A DNA stretch of 64,000 bases, taken from BQWY01 sp046351095. Lineage in GTDB: Bacteria; Nitrospirota; Nitrospiria; Nitrospirales; Nitrospiraceae. The notes under the pieces were generated by a model, which was given only the letters and a program-made list of their open reading frames with translations, was not told the origin of the DNA and searched no databases. Within the stretch, counting starts at the first letter, position 1. Each line of letters starts with the position of its first letter. Location: NCBI GenBank assembly GCA_046351095.1, contig JAXLZC010000001.1, forward strand, positions 2,790,001 through 2,854,000, in the 5' to 3' direction. The position numbers and the translations under genes were made by a program. Positions 9,461 to 17,096 of the stretch are shown piece by piece.

Positions 9461-10141
9461 ATGGTGTCACATGCGTCTCACGTTATTCGTCGGAATGCCG
9501 CGACCGTGGCCGTTGTGCCGCTCGCGTTGATGTTCTGTGCGGTCGTCGCGCCGTCGAGCTGGGCGATCGACGTGAAGTTGTCGATGGACGAGGCGAAAAA
9601 GGCGTTGGCGGCCGGGCGCGAACCGATGGACAAGGCCAACACGGAAGACGAAGTGAAGAAGGTCATGCAGCACGCGTCTATGGCCACGCGCGTCGGGGCG
9701 GATCCCGAGAAGGATGCGTGCGGGACGAGCGCGATCCTGCGCACGAAACGGTTCTGGCTCGAATCGTTCGGGCGGAAAGAAGCGACCGAATCCAAGAAGC
9801 AGAAGTCGGACGTCCGCATGCCGGACGACAAGATTCAGAAGTATCTCGACATGCCGAATCTGGAAGTCGAAGTGCAGCTCTGCGGCGACGACGAGTACTT
9901 CGCCGAAGGCGCGAAGGTGACGATGCAGCAGAAGGGCAAGAACATCGAGCCGGTGGATGTCGGTCAGGCCGAACGCGGCCGTAAGCTGGAACTCGCCGAC
10001 AAGTCCACCGCCTACCGCTCGCGCTTCACCGCGCGATTTGCGTACGACGCTTTCGATCCGAATGCCAAGACCAAGTTCCTCGTCACCCAGCAAGACGGGA
10101 AGATGAGCGAATTCGACGCCGACCTCTCCAAAGTAAAATAG
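9461..10141 (+). CDS. Secreted protein of unknown function
   Basis: This 226-residue protein starts with a clear Sec signal peptide (basic RRN, then about 20 hydrophobic residues ending SSWA). The ATG at 9461 is preceded by a good Shine-Dalgarno (CAGGAGGA). The mature part is rich in Lys/Asp/Glu and predicted mixed alpha/beta, with two Cys residues (in DACGTS and QLCGDD) that could form a disulfide. I do not recognise the family. It stands alone between maf and the cassette island, with its own ribosome binding site. Confidence 0.7.
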   Translation: MVSHASHVIRRNAATVAVVPLALMFCAVVAPSSWAIDVKLSMDEAKKALAAGREPMDKANTEDEVKKVMQHASMATRVGADPEKDACGTSAILRTKRFWLESFGRKEATESKKQKSDVRMPDDKIQKYLDMPNLEVEVQLCGDDEYFAEGAKVTMQQKGKNIEPVDVGQAERGRKLELADKSTAYRSRFTARFAYDAFDPNAKTKFLVTQQDGKMSEFDADLSKVK

Positions 10142-10172
10142 TCCGTTCCCCGCCGCCGGTTAGCTGTATTTG

Positions 10173-10255
10173 GGGAATAAAAACGTAAACTGAATAAAAA
10201 GTTGTAAACTGAAGCGTCGCCCCTCCAAATCAATTTGGGAATAAAGTCGTAAACT
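10173..10255. repeat. Three copies of a 19-nt AT-rich direct repeat
   Basis: GGGAATAAAAACGTAAACT lies at 10173-10191. It is followed directly by a variant at 10192-10210 and by GGGAATAAAGTCGTAAACT at 10237-10255, which differs from the first at two positions. The repeats lie just downstream of the secreted-protein gene, at the left border of the low-GC cassette island. They could be remnants of a transposon or REP-like element, or protein binding sites; nothing here decides. The stretch 10256-10414 shows no gene. Confidence 0.7.
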
Positions 10256-10414
10256 AGATCAATTGTTTTTGGAAGCTGGTGTCTAATGGAGGTATCACCA
10301 TTATCTCTGCCTGAAGCCCAGGGTTCTCGCCCGCGCGCAAGTGATTGCGTGCTCTGCTCAAGCATGCCACCCATACTGCTCTAAAGCAGCACTCAAAATG
10401 CTGAAATCTAGTCG

Positions 10415-10482
10415 GCCTAACTGCCCAAGGCAAACTGTGTCGTTTGAGCCTTGATTGATCTCCGACCCCGGTAAGGTTGGGC
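10415..10482 (-). repeat. Candidate attC site 1
   Basis: The ends are GCCTAAC (10415-10421) and GTTGGGC (10476-10482), fitting the RYYYAAC and GTTRRRY core boxes. Their 68-bp spacing fits attC sites. Inside, CAAGGC-AAAC at 10426-10435 pairs with GTTT and GCCTTG at 10442-10453, leaving two unpaired bases. Orientation is assigned to match the neighbouring cassettes, but the boxes are nearly symmetric. No gene lies between this site and attC 2. Confidence 0.5.
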
Positions 10483-10556
10483 GCTAGCTGCAGACGGCCA
10501 GGAGCGGAAGTTCGTTGCCGAGATCGCACCGTCATAAAGCGATCCTTCGCTCTGAC

Positions 10557-10635
10557 GCATTACGTTTTAAGCTCACCTGCGGGCGACAGACCGCGAAGCG
10601 AGCTGGCGAACGGCAGGTGGAGTAAAGGATTAGCC
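10557..10635 (-). repeat. Candidate attC site 2 (degenerate cores), directly after the DUF2971 stop codon
   Basis: Read on the minus strand, the site begins five bases after the stop of the DUF2971 gene, as expected for an integron cassette. It ends with GCTTAAAACGTAATGC, which resembles the usual attC right half (GCTTAA...GTTRRRY). CACCTGC and GCAGGTG form the inner stem around a loop of about 30 nt. Both core boxes depart from consensus (GGCTAAT, GTAATGC), so the site may be inactive. Confidence 0.5.
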
Positions 10636-10639
10636 AGCA

Positions 10640-11365
10640 CTAAGTGTACCTCGGAGTTCCAAGCAAGCTGGTAATTCTGATTCTGTCTTCGATGCCATGC
10701 GCCTTCGCGGCGGCCCGAATGGCCTCGGCGTCAGTCTCGGGCAGCAATGGTCCGAGGTAGATGTGCTCGATGAGCTTTGGAACATCGAACTCCACCTTCA
10801 CTCCGTGCTCGGGAACTTGAACGCCGAACTCCTCCGCCGTGCGGACTGATACAGCCAAACGAAACTCGCGTTCCCATGCGAAGGCCATGTGCTTGTACCA
10901 GAACCGGTCCATCATGCTTACGCGGAGCCGCTCCTTTAGTAGGTCTACATAATTCACGTTCCCGGCCCACAGGTCTTCATATCCGTAGTCAGGCTTCAGG
11001 CGGAATGGCTTGGCGGCGGCTTGAATTCTGTCTGCATTCGTGCACGCGGCAACACCCTTTCGTGAACCAGCGTAAAGCTGCCACATCGCATCGCTTTCGT
11101 AGCTCGCACGGTGCCAGCAACTGACCTTCGTAAGTCGTCGCAGTTCTTCGAAGGCCTTCTCACCGAACTCTAGTTCCGTATAGCGAGGGTCAACGGGGAA
11201 TCCTGGCGGGAGGACAGCCACTGCCCCTTCGAAGGGATCACCAAATTGCCGTGCTGACGCGAAGTACAGATGGCTGGACTGCAGCAGTTCCAAGAATCTT
11301 TCTGTTCTGAAATATCGCCAGAGTTGCTCGTTCAAGTCGAGTTCTTGATTGCCGATAATGCGCAC
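10640..11365 (-). CDS. DUF2971 domain protein (cassette gene)
   Basis: This 241-residue protein matches the DUF2971 pattern: LWRYF...LELLQSSHLYFAS near the N terminus, FGDPFEG, SCWHRASYESDAMWQLYAG with GVA, and later a WEREFR segment. DUF2971 proteins are widespread in mobile regions and some sit in defence contexts; biochemical function is unknown. I chose the GTG at 11363-11365 because GGAG lies five bases upstream and the conserved part follows; a longer frame reaches 11407 through attC 3. The gene is flanked by attC sites on both sides, the textbook layout of an integron cassette. Its GC is visibly lower than the surrounding chromosome. Confidence 0.75.
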   Translation of the reverse strand: MRIIGNQELDLNEQLWRYFRTERFLELLQSSHLYFASARQFGDPFEGAVAVLPPGFPVDPRYTELEFGEKAFEELRRLTKVSCWHRASYESDAMWQLYAGSRKGVAACTNADRIQAAAKPFRLKPDYGYEDLWAGNVNYVDLLKERLRVSMMDRFWYKHMAFAWEREFRLAVSVRTAEEFGVQVPEHGVKVEFDVPKLIEHIYLGPLLPETDAEAIRAAAKAHGIEDRIRITSLLGTPRYT

Positions 11366-11381
11366 GCCGTCTCCTGTACTG

Positions 11382-11443
11382 GCTAATGTTGGAGTTGACC
11401 GGCACACTGCCGTTGCGTGTCCGTGTCGAACGACCAGTTAGGC
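11382..11443 (-). repeat. attC site 3
   Basis: On the minus strand it reads GCCTAAC-TGGTCGTTCGA ... TCAACTCCAAC-ATTAGCC, 62 bp in all. This is the characteristic attC arrangement, with L boxes flanking an imperfect central palindrome (CACGCAACGGCAGTG). The left core is a perfect RYYYAAC. The right core has A instead of the conserved G, so the recombination point is degenerate. It lies 37 bp after the stop of the 310-residue cassette gene and 17 bp before the DUF2971 start. Confidence 0.75.
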
Positions 11444-11479
11444 CGCATTTCTGACTCCTGCGGGGCTGTCTTCAACCAC

Positions 11480-12412
11480 TTACAGCCCGAAAAACATCCT
11501 CCGCTCCTCGCTCTTGTGCAAATCATGTGTGGCTATGTGATATAGCTTGGGTTCAACTACGTTAGACCATAGCCGGAAAGGTAGGTCATCGATGCAAATT
11601 TCCCCCACGACTGCAGAGAAGTCCTTCTCGTAGCAGTCTCGCAAGATCTTCAAGTTCGTGGACGGAAAGCTGTCTTTGAACTCTTTGTTGAAGGTTGGAT
11701 AGAAGTACCGGATGAATGCGGCTTCATACAAACAAATTCGCTCTTCCTCCGTTGTATTGAAAAGCTTGTCTAGCCCCTGTTTGATTCTCGTTCCGCCTTC
11801 ATCCTTGTTCTTTGCGAAGGGGTTGATCGAGGTTATCAGCCGATTGTTCGACTCAATCGCCAGCAGGAGAAGAGTGATTCGATGCCCTTCTGGCACTCCC
11901 TTCAACGCGATTTTCTGAAGCGTCTCGTGCTTGAGAAGGCGATCTATGGCATTTCTAGAACCGTCTTGACCATAGGCCTGCCCTACATACTTGACCTCGA
12001 ACTTGAATGCACCTGTGGTAGCAGCCAGCCTGGTCTGCATCTCCATCTCGCTGGGCCGAAATCTTCTTCCGGAGTCGTCACCGAGGTACCAAAGTTCGCC
12101 GTCGGCCTTAAGCGAGAGGCCCTCGGGGAGAACGAATTCGATCACATGGTTTTGCGTGAGGACTTCGAACGTTAGGAGAAGACTTTGGTCTTTCTGTGCG
12201 GCACCGACAAACTCTATCTTTGGGGTATAGCCAATTAGGTAAATGTGGCACGTGTCAATGACGCTCCCCAGCGGTGCAAGCGCCTCCTTGTCGTAAATGC
12301 CCTCTGCCGGGATTGTGCAGAAACTGAGCGCATACATATTTAGTGCATGTTCAATGTTAAAGGCGGCCTTTCCAAAGATCTCTTCCTTGGTGGGTTTCTT
12401 AGAGTCAGCCAC
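11480..12412 (-). CDS. Cassette protein with GIY-YIG-like motifs
   Basis: The product has 310 residues and no signal peptide. About residues 145-170 read KYVGQAYGQDGSRNAIDRL followed by a His (KHE), resembling the YIG...R...H part of GIY-YIG nucleases. Further on, EAAFIRYFYPTFN (about 233-245) resembles the catalytic-Glu/Asn end of that fold (E..LI..P.YN). The first ~130 residues and the last ~55 are unassigned. A divergent GIY-YIG domain is therefore plausible but unproven. The gene lies between a GTTRRRY core at 12486-12492 and attC 3, so it is a complete cassette. Base composition is clearly less GC-rich than the flanking genes. The ATG at 12410-12412 has GGAGA upstream. Confidence 0.6.
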   Translation of the reverse strand: MADSKKPTKEEIFGKAAFNIEHALNMYALSFCTIPAEGIYDKEALAPLGSVIDTCHIYLIGYTPKIEFVGAAQKDQSLLLTFEVLTQNHVIEFVLPEGLSLKADGELWYLGDDSGRRFRPSEMEMQTRLAATTGAFKFEVKYVGQAYGQDGSRNAIDRLLKHETLQKIALKGVPEGHRITLLLLAIESNNRLITSINPFAKNKDEGGTRIKQGLDKLFNTTEEERICLYEAAFIRYFYPTFNKEFKDSFPSTNLKILRDCYEKDFSAVVGEICIDDLPFRLWSNVVEPKLYHIATHDLHKSEERRMFFGL

Positions 12413-12485
12413 TGTTGTTCTCCTTCATCTCCTGATCCGGTCCAGCCTGTGAAGGTTCAATTGAGTAGCACGTCGGCCTCGTGCG

Positions 12486-12492
12486 GTCTAAC
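12486..12492 (-). repeat. Cassette-boundary core box (GTTAGAC on the minus strand)
   Basis: GTTAGAC fits GTTRRRY and would mark the upstream boundary of the first cassette. It forms a short palindrome with the adjacent TTTAGAC (GTCTAA-N6-TTAGAC). No full attC or recognisable attI precedes it, so it is either a truncated site or coincidence. Confidence 0.35.
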
Positions 12493-12543
12493 AATGTTTA
12501 GACGGATCCATAATGAGACCGAAGTGTGCGATTTTCTATCCGC

Positions 12544-12572
12544 GATAATGGGGTCGATGGATAATGGGGTCG
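12544..12572. repeat. Tandem 13-nt repeat
   Basis: GATAATGGGGTCG occurs at 12544-12556 and 12560-12572, a 16-nt period. It lies in the 280-bp gap between the cassette island and arsM, and may mark the right border of the inserted region. Otherwise I see no gene in 12413-12725. Confidence 0.7.
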
Positions 12573-12725
12573 GGAGTTGATGAGCGCCCTATTCCGATCC
12601 ACAACTCGATGCGAACCCACTTCTAGCTGTCGGCGAGGTGGATCACGTACAATGCGCGGCGTTGCTCGGTCAGCACGACGGATAGAGAACGATTGTCAGA
12701 CTTTGATGACGGGAGCGCGTACGAT

Positions 12726-13937
12726 ATGGCGATAGAGGGAATTACGCAGCAGGTCAGCGAGCGGTATGCGCGCGCGGCGAGTACGGGCGAGCAGATGTGT
12801 TGCCCGACCAGCTACGACATGCGGCACTTAAAGACGTTTATCCCGGAGGAAGTGCTGAGTATTTCGTACGGGTGCGGCACGCCGGCGGGATTGGAGACGG
12901 TGCGGGCGGGTGAGACGGTGGTGGATATCGGTTCGGGCGGCGGCATCGACTGCTTCGAGGCGTCGCGATTGGTGGGGCCGTCCGGGCATGTGATCGGGAT
13001 CGACATGACGGACACGATGTTGACCATCGCGCGCAAGCACGCGGGCGTCGTCGCGGAGAATCTCGGCTACCCGACCAGCAACGTAGAATTCCGCAAGGGC
13101 ATGGCCGATGCGATGCCGATCGAGGACGGCACGGCGGACCTGATCATCTCCAACTGCGTCATCAATCTCGCGCCGGATAAGCGTAAGGTCTTCCACGAAA
13201 TGTTCCGCGTCGCCAAGGCGGGCGGACGGTTTACGATTTCCGACATCGTCGCGGATCAGCCCGTCCCGCAGTATCTCGTGCACGATGCCGCAAAGTGGGG
13301 CGATTGTTTATCCGGGTCGTTGACGTTGGCAGACTATCTTGGGGGATTGGTGGAGGCGGGATTCCGGGGCGTGCATTTGCTGAAGTCGTCGCCCTGGCAG
13401 CGTATCGATGGCATTCACTTTTTCTCCGTGACGCTTACCGGCTACAAGTTGGATCGGAGCGCCGCGTTGGCCGAGTCCGCTGCGAGTAGCGCAGGTACGG
13501 CGCGATTCGCCACGTTGCGTGGACCGTTCAGCCGCGTCGTGGACGAAGACGGGCTCGAGTTTGTGCGAGGGGTGGCGCAGGCGATCACACCTGAGACGGC
13601 ACAGCGGTTGATGTCGCCAGCCAGTGCGCCGCATTTCATTGTGTCCGACACACCGGTGAATTTGGGCGGTGACGATGCACGCCGACACGCCGTGCTTCCC
13701 GCGGAGGCGCCTTGTGTCTGGGCCGGAGATTTTGCGTCGTTGGCTGGTCCGTTCCGTGAGGCGCAGGATGACGACCACCATGTGTATCGGCGCGGCGAGC
13801 CGCTGGAGATTTGCTCGAAGACGCGCGCGGTGTTGGATCACGCGGGGTATGCGTCGCACTTTGTGATGTTGAATCGCGCAAGTCAGCCGGTCGGCGGCGA
13901 TGCGGTCGCCTGTGCGCCTACCGGTGGGTGTTGTTAG
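12726..13937 (+). CDS. arsM: Arsenite S-adenosylmethyltransferase, arsenosugar type
   Basis: This class I SAM methyltransferase has motif I VVDIGSGGGIDCFEAS, motif IDMTD, and the paired thiols used for As(III) in ArsM: CCPTSYD near the N terminus and SNCVINL at about residue 145. A C-terminal extension of ~170 residues ends in CAPTGGCC. ArsM methylates arsenite to methylarsenicals. The next gene, 9 bp downstream, is arsS, so the pair probably makes an arsenosugar precursor. I prefer the ATG at 12726 (GGGAG ten bases upstream); a TTG at 12693 would add 11 residues. Confidence 0.85.
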   Translation: MAIEGITQQVSERYARAASTGEQMCCPTSYDMRHLKTFIPEEVLSISYGCGTPAGLETVRAGETVVDIGSGGGIDCFEASRLVGPSGHVIGIDMTDTMLTIARKHAGVVAENLGYPTSNVEFRKGMADAMPIEDGTADLIISNCVINLAPDKRKVFHEMFRVAKAGGRFTISDIVADQPVPQYLVHDAAKWGDCLSGSLTLADYLGGLVEAGFRGVHLLKSSPWQRIDGIHFFSVTLTGYKLDRSAALAESAASSAGTARFATLRGPFSRVVDEDGLEFVRGVAQAITPETAQRLMSPASAPHFIVSDTPVNLGGDDARRHAVLPAEAPCVWAGDFASLAGPFREAQDDDHHVYRRGEPLEICSKTRAVLDHAGYASHFVMLNRASQPVGGDAVACAPTGGCC

Positions 13938-13946
13938 GACTTGCCG

Positions 13947-14990
13947 ATGCCGCCGCTGACGTTACTCGGTCGCCAGAGTCCGCTTGCCTCGTCCGACGAA
14001 CAACTTCGCCGCTTGGCCGAGACCGACGCCTGTCCGCCGTTCGAATCCCAATTGGCGCAAGCCGGATTGTTCCCGCTGCAGGCGACCGGTATTCGTGTCC
14101 TCCAACTCAACGTCGGCAAACTGTGCAATCAATCCTGTCGGCATTGCCACGTCGACGCCGGTCCTGACCGTACGGAGCAGATGTCGCGCGAAACGGCGGA
14201 GGCGTGCCTGGCCGCGCTGGCGCAGACGGATATCCCGACGGTGGATATCACCGGCGGCGCGCCGGAGCTGAATCCGAATTTTCGGTGGATCGTCGAGCAG
14301 GCGCGCGCGCTCGGCCGCCATGTGATGGACCGCTGCAATTTGTCCGTGCTGTTGATTCCGTCGCAGCAGGACCTGGCCGAGTTCCTCGCGCAGCATCAGG
14401 TTGAGATCGTGGCGTCGCTGCCGTCCTATCGCGCCAGTCAAACCGATGCGCAGCGCGGCGACGGCATTTTCGAGAAGTCGATCGAAGGGCTCCAGCGGTT
14501 AAATGCGCTGGGCTACGGCACGGCGGGGAGCGGGCTCGCGCTGAACCTCGTCTACAATCCCGTCGGGGCGTTTCTGCCGCCGAAACAAGAGGCGATCGAA
14601 GCGCAGTTCCGCAAAGAGTTGCGCACCAAGTACGGCGTGGAGTTCACGTCGCTCTACACGATCACGAATATGCCGGTGAGCCGCTACCTCGAATGGCTGT
14701 TGGAGAGCGGGAATTACGAGGCGTACATGGAGCGCCTCGCGCAAGCGTTTAATCCTGCGGCGGCCGCCGGCGTGATGTGTCGCACGACGCTGTCGGTAGG
14801 TTGGGACGGCACGCTCTACGACTGCGACTTCAACCAAATGCTCGATCTCTCCGTGGACCACGGCGCACCGCGCCATATCCGCGATTTCGACCCCGCCAGA
14901 CTCCAGCACCGCACGATCGTCACTCGCAACCATTGTTACGGGTGCACCGCCGGCTCCGGCTCCTCCTGCGGCGGCGCCGTCACGACGTAG
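13947..14990 (+). CDS. arsS: Arsenosugar biosynthesis radical SAM protein ArsS
   Basis: This 347-residue radical SAM enzyme has the cluster motif CNQSCRHC (CxxxCxxC) near residue 63 and VDITGGAPELNPNFR for SAM binding. Its C-terminal Cys-rich part (MCRTTLSVGWDGTLYDCDFNQ and NHCYGCTAGSGSSCGG) is typical of ArsS. It is proposed to transfer a 5'-deoxyadenosyl group to dimethylarsinous acid on the way to arsenosugars. Many homologues are selenoproteins; here I see ordinary Cys codons and no in-frame TGA. The ATG at 13947 has AGGA upstream and follows arsM closely. Confidence 0.88.
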   Translation: MPPLTLLGRQSPLASSDEQLRRLAETDACPPFESQLAQAGLFPLQATGIRVLQLNVGKLCNQSCRHCHVDAGPDRTEQMSRETAEACLAALAQTDIPTVDITGGAPELNPNFRWIVEQARALGRHVMDRCNLSVLLIPSQQDLAEFLAQHQVEIVASLPSYRASQTDAQRGDGIFEKSIEGLQRLNALGYGTAGSGLALNLVYNPVGAFLPPKQEAIEAQFRKELRTKYGVEFTSLYTITNMPVSRYLEWLLESGNYEAYMERLAQAFNPAAAAGVMCRTTLSVGWDGTLYDCDFNQMLDLSVDHGAPRHIRDFDPARLQHRTIVTRNHCYGCTAGSGSSCGGAVTT

Positions 14991-15231
14991 CTACGCCGAG
15001 CGTTCCGCCCTTCACGATTGCGCCTGGCCGTGCTCGGCTCGGATGAACGCATCCGCTTTAGCCGGTAAGGCAAATCATCGGGCGTTGTGCAGACCACTGT
15101 GATTATCCATATCGGTGCTGCTGAAGCTTCAGGTATCAGGTATAAGGCGCTGCTAACCCCCTTCCCTCTCGTGCGTTCTCTGTAGGAAACGAGTAGAGTG
15201 CCGGCAGAGTTTGACCCGGGATGGAGCTCCT

Positions 15232-16515
15232 ATGCGGGTGCTGGTCACAGGAGCACATGGGTTTCTCGGTACGCACCTCGTGCAGGCGTTGCACGGCGTC
15301 GGCCACGACGTCCTCTGCTGCGGACGCAACGCGGAGGCGCTGCGCAAAAAATTCCCTTCATGCTCGATACTCTCTGCAGATTTCTCCTCCGCCACACCCT
15401 ATGACTGGGACGCCGCATTACGCGGCGTGTCGGTGGTCATCAATGCGGTCGGGATCATTCAGGAATCGGGCAGCCAGACATTCGAGGCCGTTCATCACCG
15501 AGCTCCAACGGCGTTGTTTCAGGCGGCCGAGCGCGTCGGGGTGCGACGGATCATCCATATTTCCGCTTTAGGTGCGGATGCCGACGCCGTCACGCCCTAC
15601 CATCGCACGAAGCAAGCAGGGGACGACGCGCTCCGTGCCTTGAAACTGGATTGGGTGATTCTCCAGCCTTCGCTGGTTTACGGTGCCGGTGGGCGCAGTC
15701 ATACATTCTTCTCGGCACTTGCCGCGCTCCCTGTCTTGGTTGTCCCCGGCCGTGGCGATCAACCGATACAGCCGGTTCACGTAGAGGATCTTACTGCCGG
15801 GATCGTTCGGCTCGTCGATCTGCAGGCTCCCAGCCGGATGACCATTCCCGTCGTCGGACCGGAGCCGGTCACCTATCGACATTTTCTCGCCGGCATCCGT
15901 GCCTGGTTGGGTTTACGTCCCAGCACCACCCTGTCCATGCCGATGGTATGTATGCGCGTCGTGAGCCGAGTGGGAGATGTCTGCAAATCGCCTTTCGTCA
16001 ATTCCGGGACACTTTCTATGCTGTGCCGCGGCAATGTGGCCGACCCAAGCGCATTTTCTACGGCCACAGGAATTCGCCCGCGCACGCTTGCGGAAGGGCT
16101 TCCTCCACATGGTGCCGACTACGGGACGTTCGCAGCGGCCTGCCTCTACTTTTTGCTCCCGGCGCTTCGGGGCAGTCTCGTTGCCGTATGGATAGGGTCT
16201 GGTCTCGTCAGCCTGTTCGCGTTTCCGATTGAAACCAGCGAGGGTTGGCTGCGGCAGGTCGGTATTCCAGAAGCGTTGACCAGACCGACTTTAGTCGTGG
16301 CTTCTGCACTCGATATCACGTTGGGTCTTGCCCTCGGGGTGCGTTGGCGAGTGGGGCTCGTCCTCGCCGTGCAATTCGCGTTGACGCTCGGCTTTACGGT
16401 GGTGCTCACGCTGAGTATGCCGGAGTGGTGGGCGCATCCCTTCGGTCCGCTGCTCAAGAACCTGCCGCTGTTGGCGGCGACGTGGCTGTTGTGGGCCTTG
16501 GAGCGGCGCACATGA
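15232..16515 (+). CDS. NAD(P)-binding SDR/epimerase-like protein fused to DoxX-like membrane domain
   Basis: Residues 1-290 form an atypical SDR of the NmrA/complex I NDUFA9-like type, with MRVLVTGAHGFLGTHL, ISALGADAD and PYHRTKQAGDDALR. Residues 300-427 contain four hydrophobic helices resembling DoxX. Such fusions occur in many bacteria; the substrate is unknown, and quinone- or lipid-linked redox chemistry has been suggested for relatives. The ATG at 15232 has GGAG five bases upstream, and the frame's earlier TTG is less likely. The stop overlaps the start of the next membrane-protein gene. Confidence 0.8.
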   Translation: MRVLVTGAHGFLGTHLVQALHGVGHDVLCCGRNAEALRKKFPSCSILSADFSSATPYDWDAALRGVSVVINAVGIIQESGSQTFEAVHHRAPTALFQAAERVGVRRIIHISALGADADAVTPYHRTKQAGDDALRALKLDWVILQPSLVYGAGGRSHTFFSALAALPVLVVPGRGDQPIQPVHVEDLTAGIVRLVDLQAPSRMTIPVVGPEPVTYRHFLAGIRAWLGLRPSTTLSMPMVCMRVVSRVGDVCKSPFVNSGTLSMLCRGNVADPSAFSTATGIRPRTLAEGLPPHGADYGTFAAACLYFLLPALRGSLVAVWIGSGLVSLFAFPIETSEGWLRQVGIPEALTRPTLVVASALDITLGLALGVRWRVGLVLAVQFALTLGFTVVLTLSMPEWWAHPFGPLLKNLPLLAATWLLWALERRT

Positions 16516-17006
16516 TTGAGCTGGCCTCGGTGACGAATCTCTATCTGTGGGTGAAGACGTTCCACATGATTGGGGCTTCGGTCTTGTTGGGAACCGGATT
16601 CGGCAGTGCGTTCTTCAAGTGGCACACCGACCGAACCGGCGATCTGTCGTCGATCGTTTTCGTATCCAAAACCGTCGTGTTGGTGGATAAGATTTTCACC
16701 ACTCCCGCGGTGGTTCTCCAGTTTTCCACCGGGATTGCCATGGTGTGGATGGGTGGGTATGCATTGACGCAGGCGTGGCTGAGCCTGGCGCTTGGATTGT
16801 TCATTTTTATCGGAGCCTGTTGGCTCCCGGCCGTCTACATTCAGATGCGCTGTCGCGACCTCGCCGTGGAGGCGCAACGAGCCGGCGCTCCGCTGCCTCC
16901 GGATTATCGCCGACTTTCCCGGATCTGGTTTTGGCTCGGGGCGTGCGGCTTCACAGCGATATGGATTGTGGTGGGATTGATGATCATGAAACCACACTGG
17001 GTCTGA
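16512..17006 (+). CDS. DUF2269 family integral membrane protein
   Basis: This 164-residue protein has four hydrophobic helices. It carries the DUF2269 features: WVKTFHMIGASVLLGTGFGSAFF at the start, a long central TM pair, and a final WFWLGACGFTAIWIVVGLM helix ending near KPHW. The start at 16512 overlaps the stop of the SDR-DoxX gene, and co-occurrence of these two families is common. Conserved His residues in TM1 could bind a cofactor, but this is not established. Confidence 0.85.
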   Translation: MIELASVTNLYLWVKTFHMIGASVLLGTGFGSAFFKWHTDRTGDLSSIVFVSKTVVLVDKIFTTPAVVLQFSTGIAMVWMGGYALTQAWLSLALGLFIFIGACWLPAVYIQMRCRDLAVEAQRAGAPLPPDYRRLSRIWFWLGACGFTAIWIVVGLMIMKPHWV

Positions 17007-17096
17007 CCGAAGCACGCCACATCACTCGCCTCCCATCTTGCGGTTGATCGGCTTCGCGACGATTGATCACAATGATCGTGCGTACTATCGTGCGGC

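Larger units (their letters stand above)
10415..12492 (-). mobile_element. Integron gene-cassette cluster without integrase (CALIN-like)
   Basis: Two genes with no relation to the neighbours lie in the same orientation, each followed within 5-37 bp by an attC-type site; an extra attC lies at the downstream end. No intI gene is present in the window. The segment is flanked by short direct repeats on both sides (10173-10255 and 12544-12572) and is less GC-rich than its surroundings. The structure fits a cluster of attC sites lacking an integrase, or a fragment of a chromosomal integron. Degenerate cores suggest ageing. Confidence 0.6.

Noticed and set aside
12486..12503. An attI site with an adjacent integrase
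   Set aside because: Only a short GTTAGAC palindrome is present and no tyrosine recombinase gene occurs within the window.
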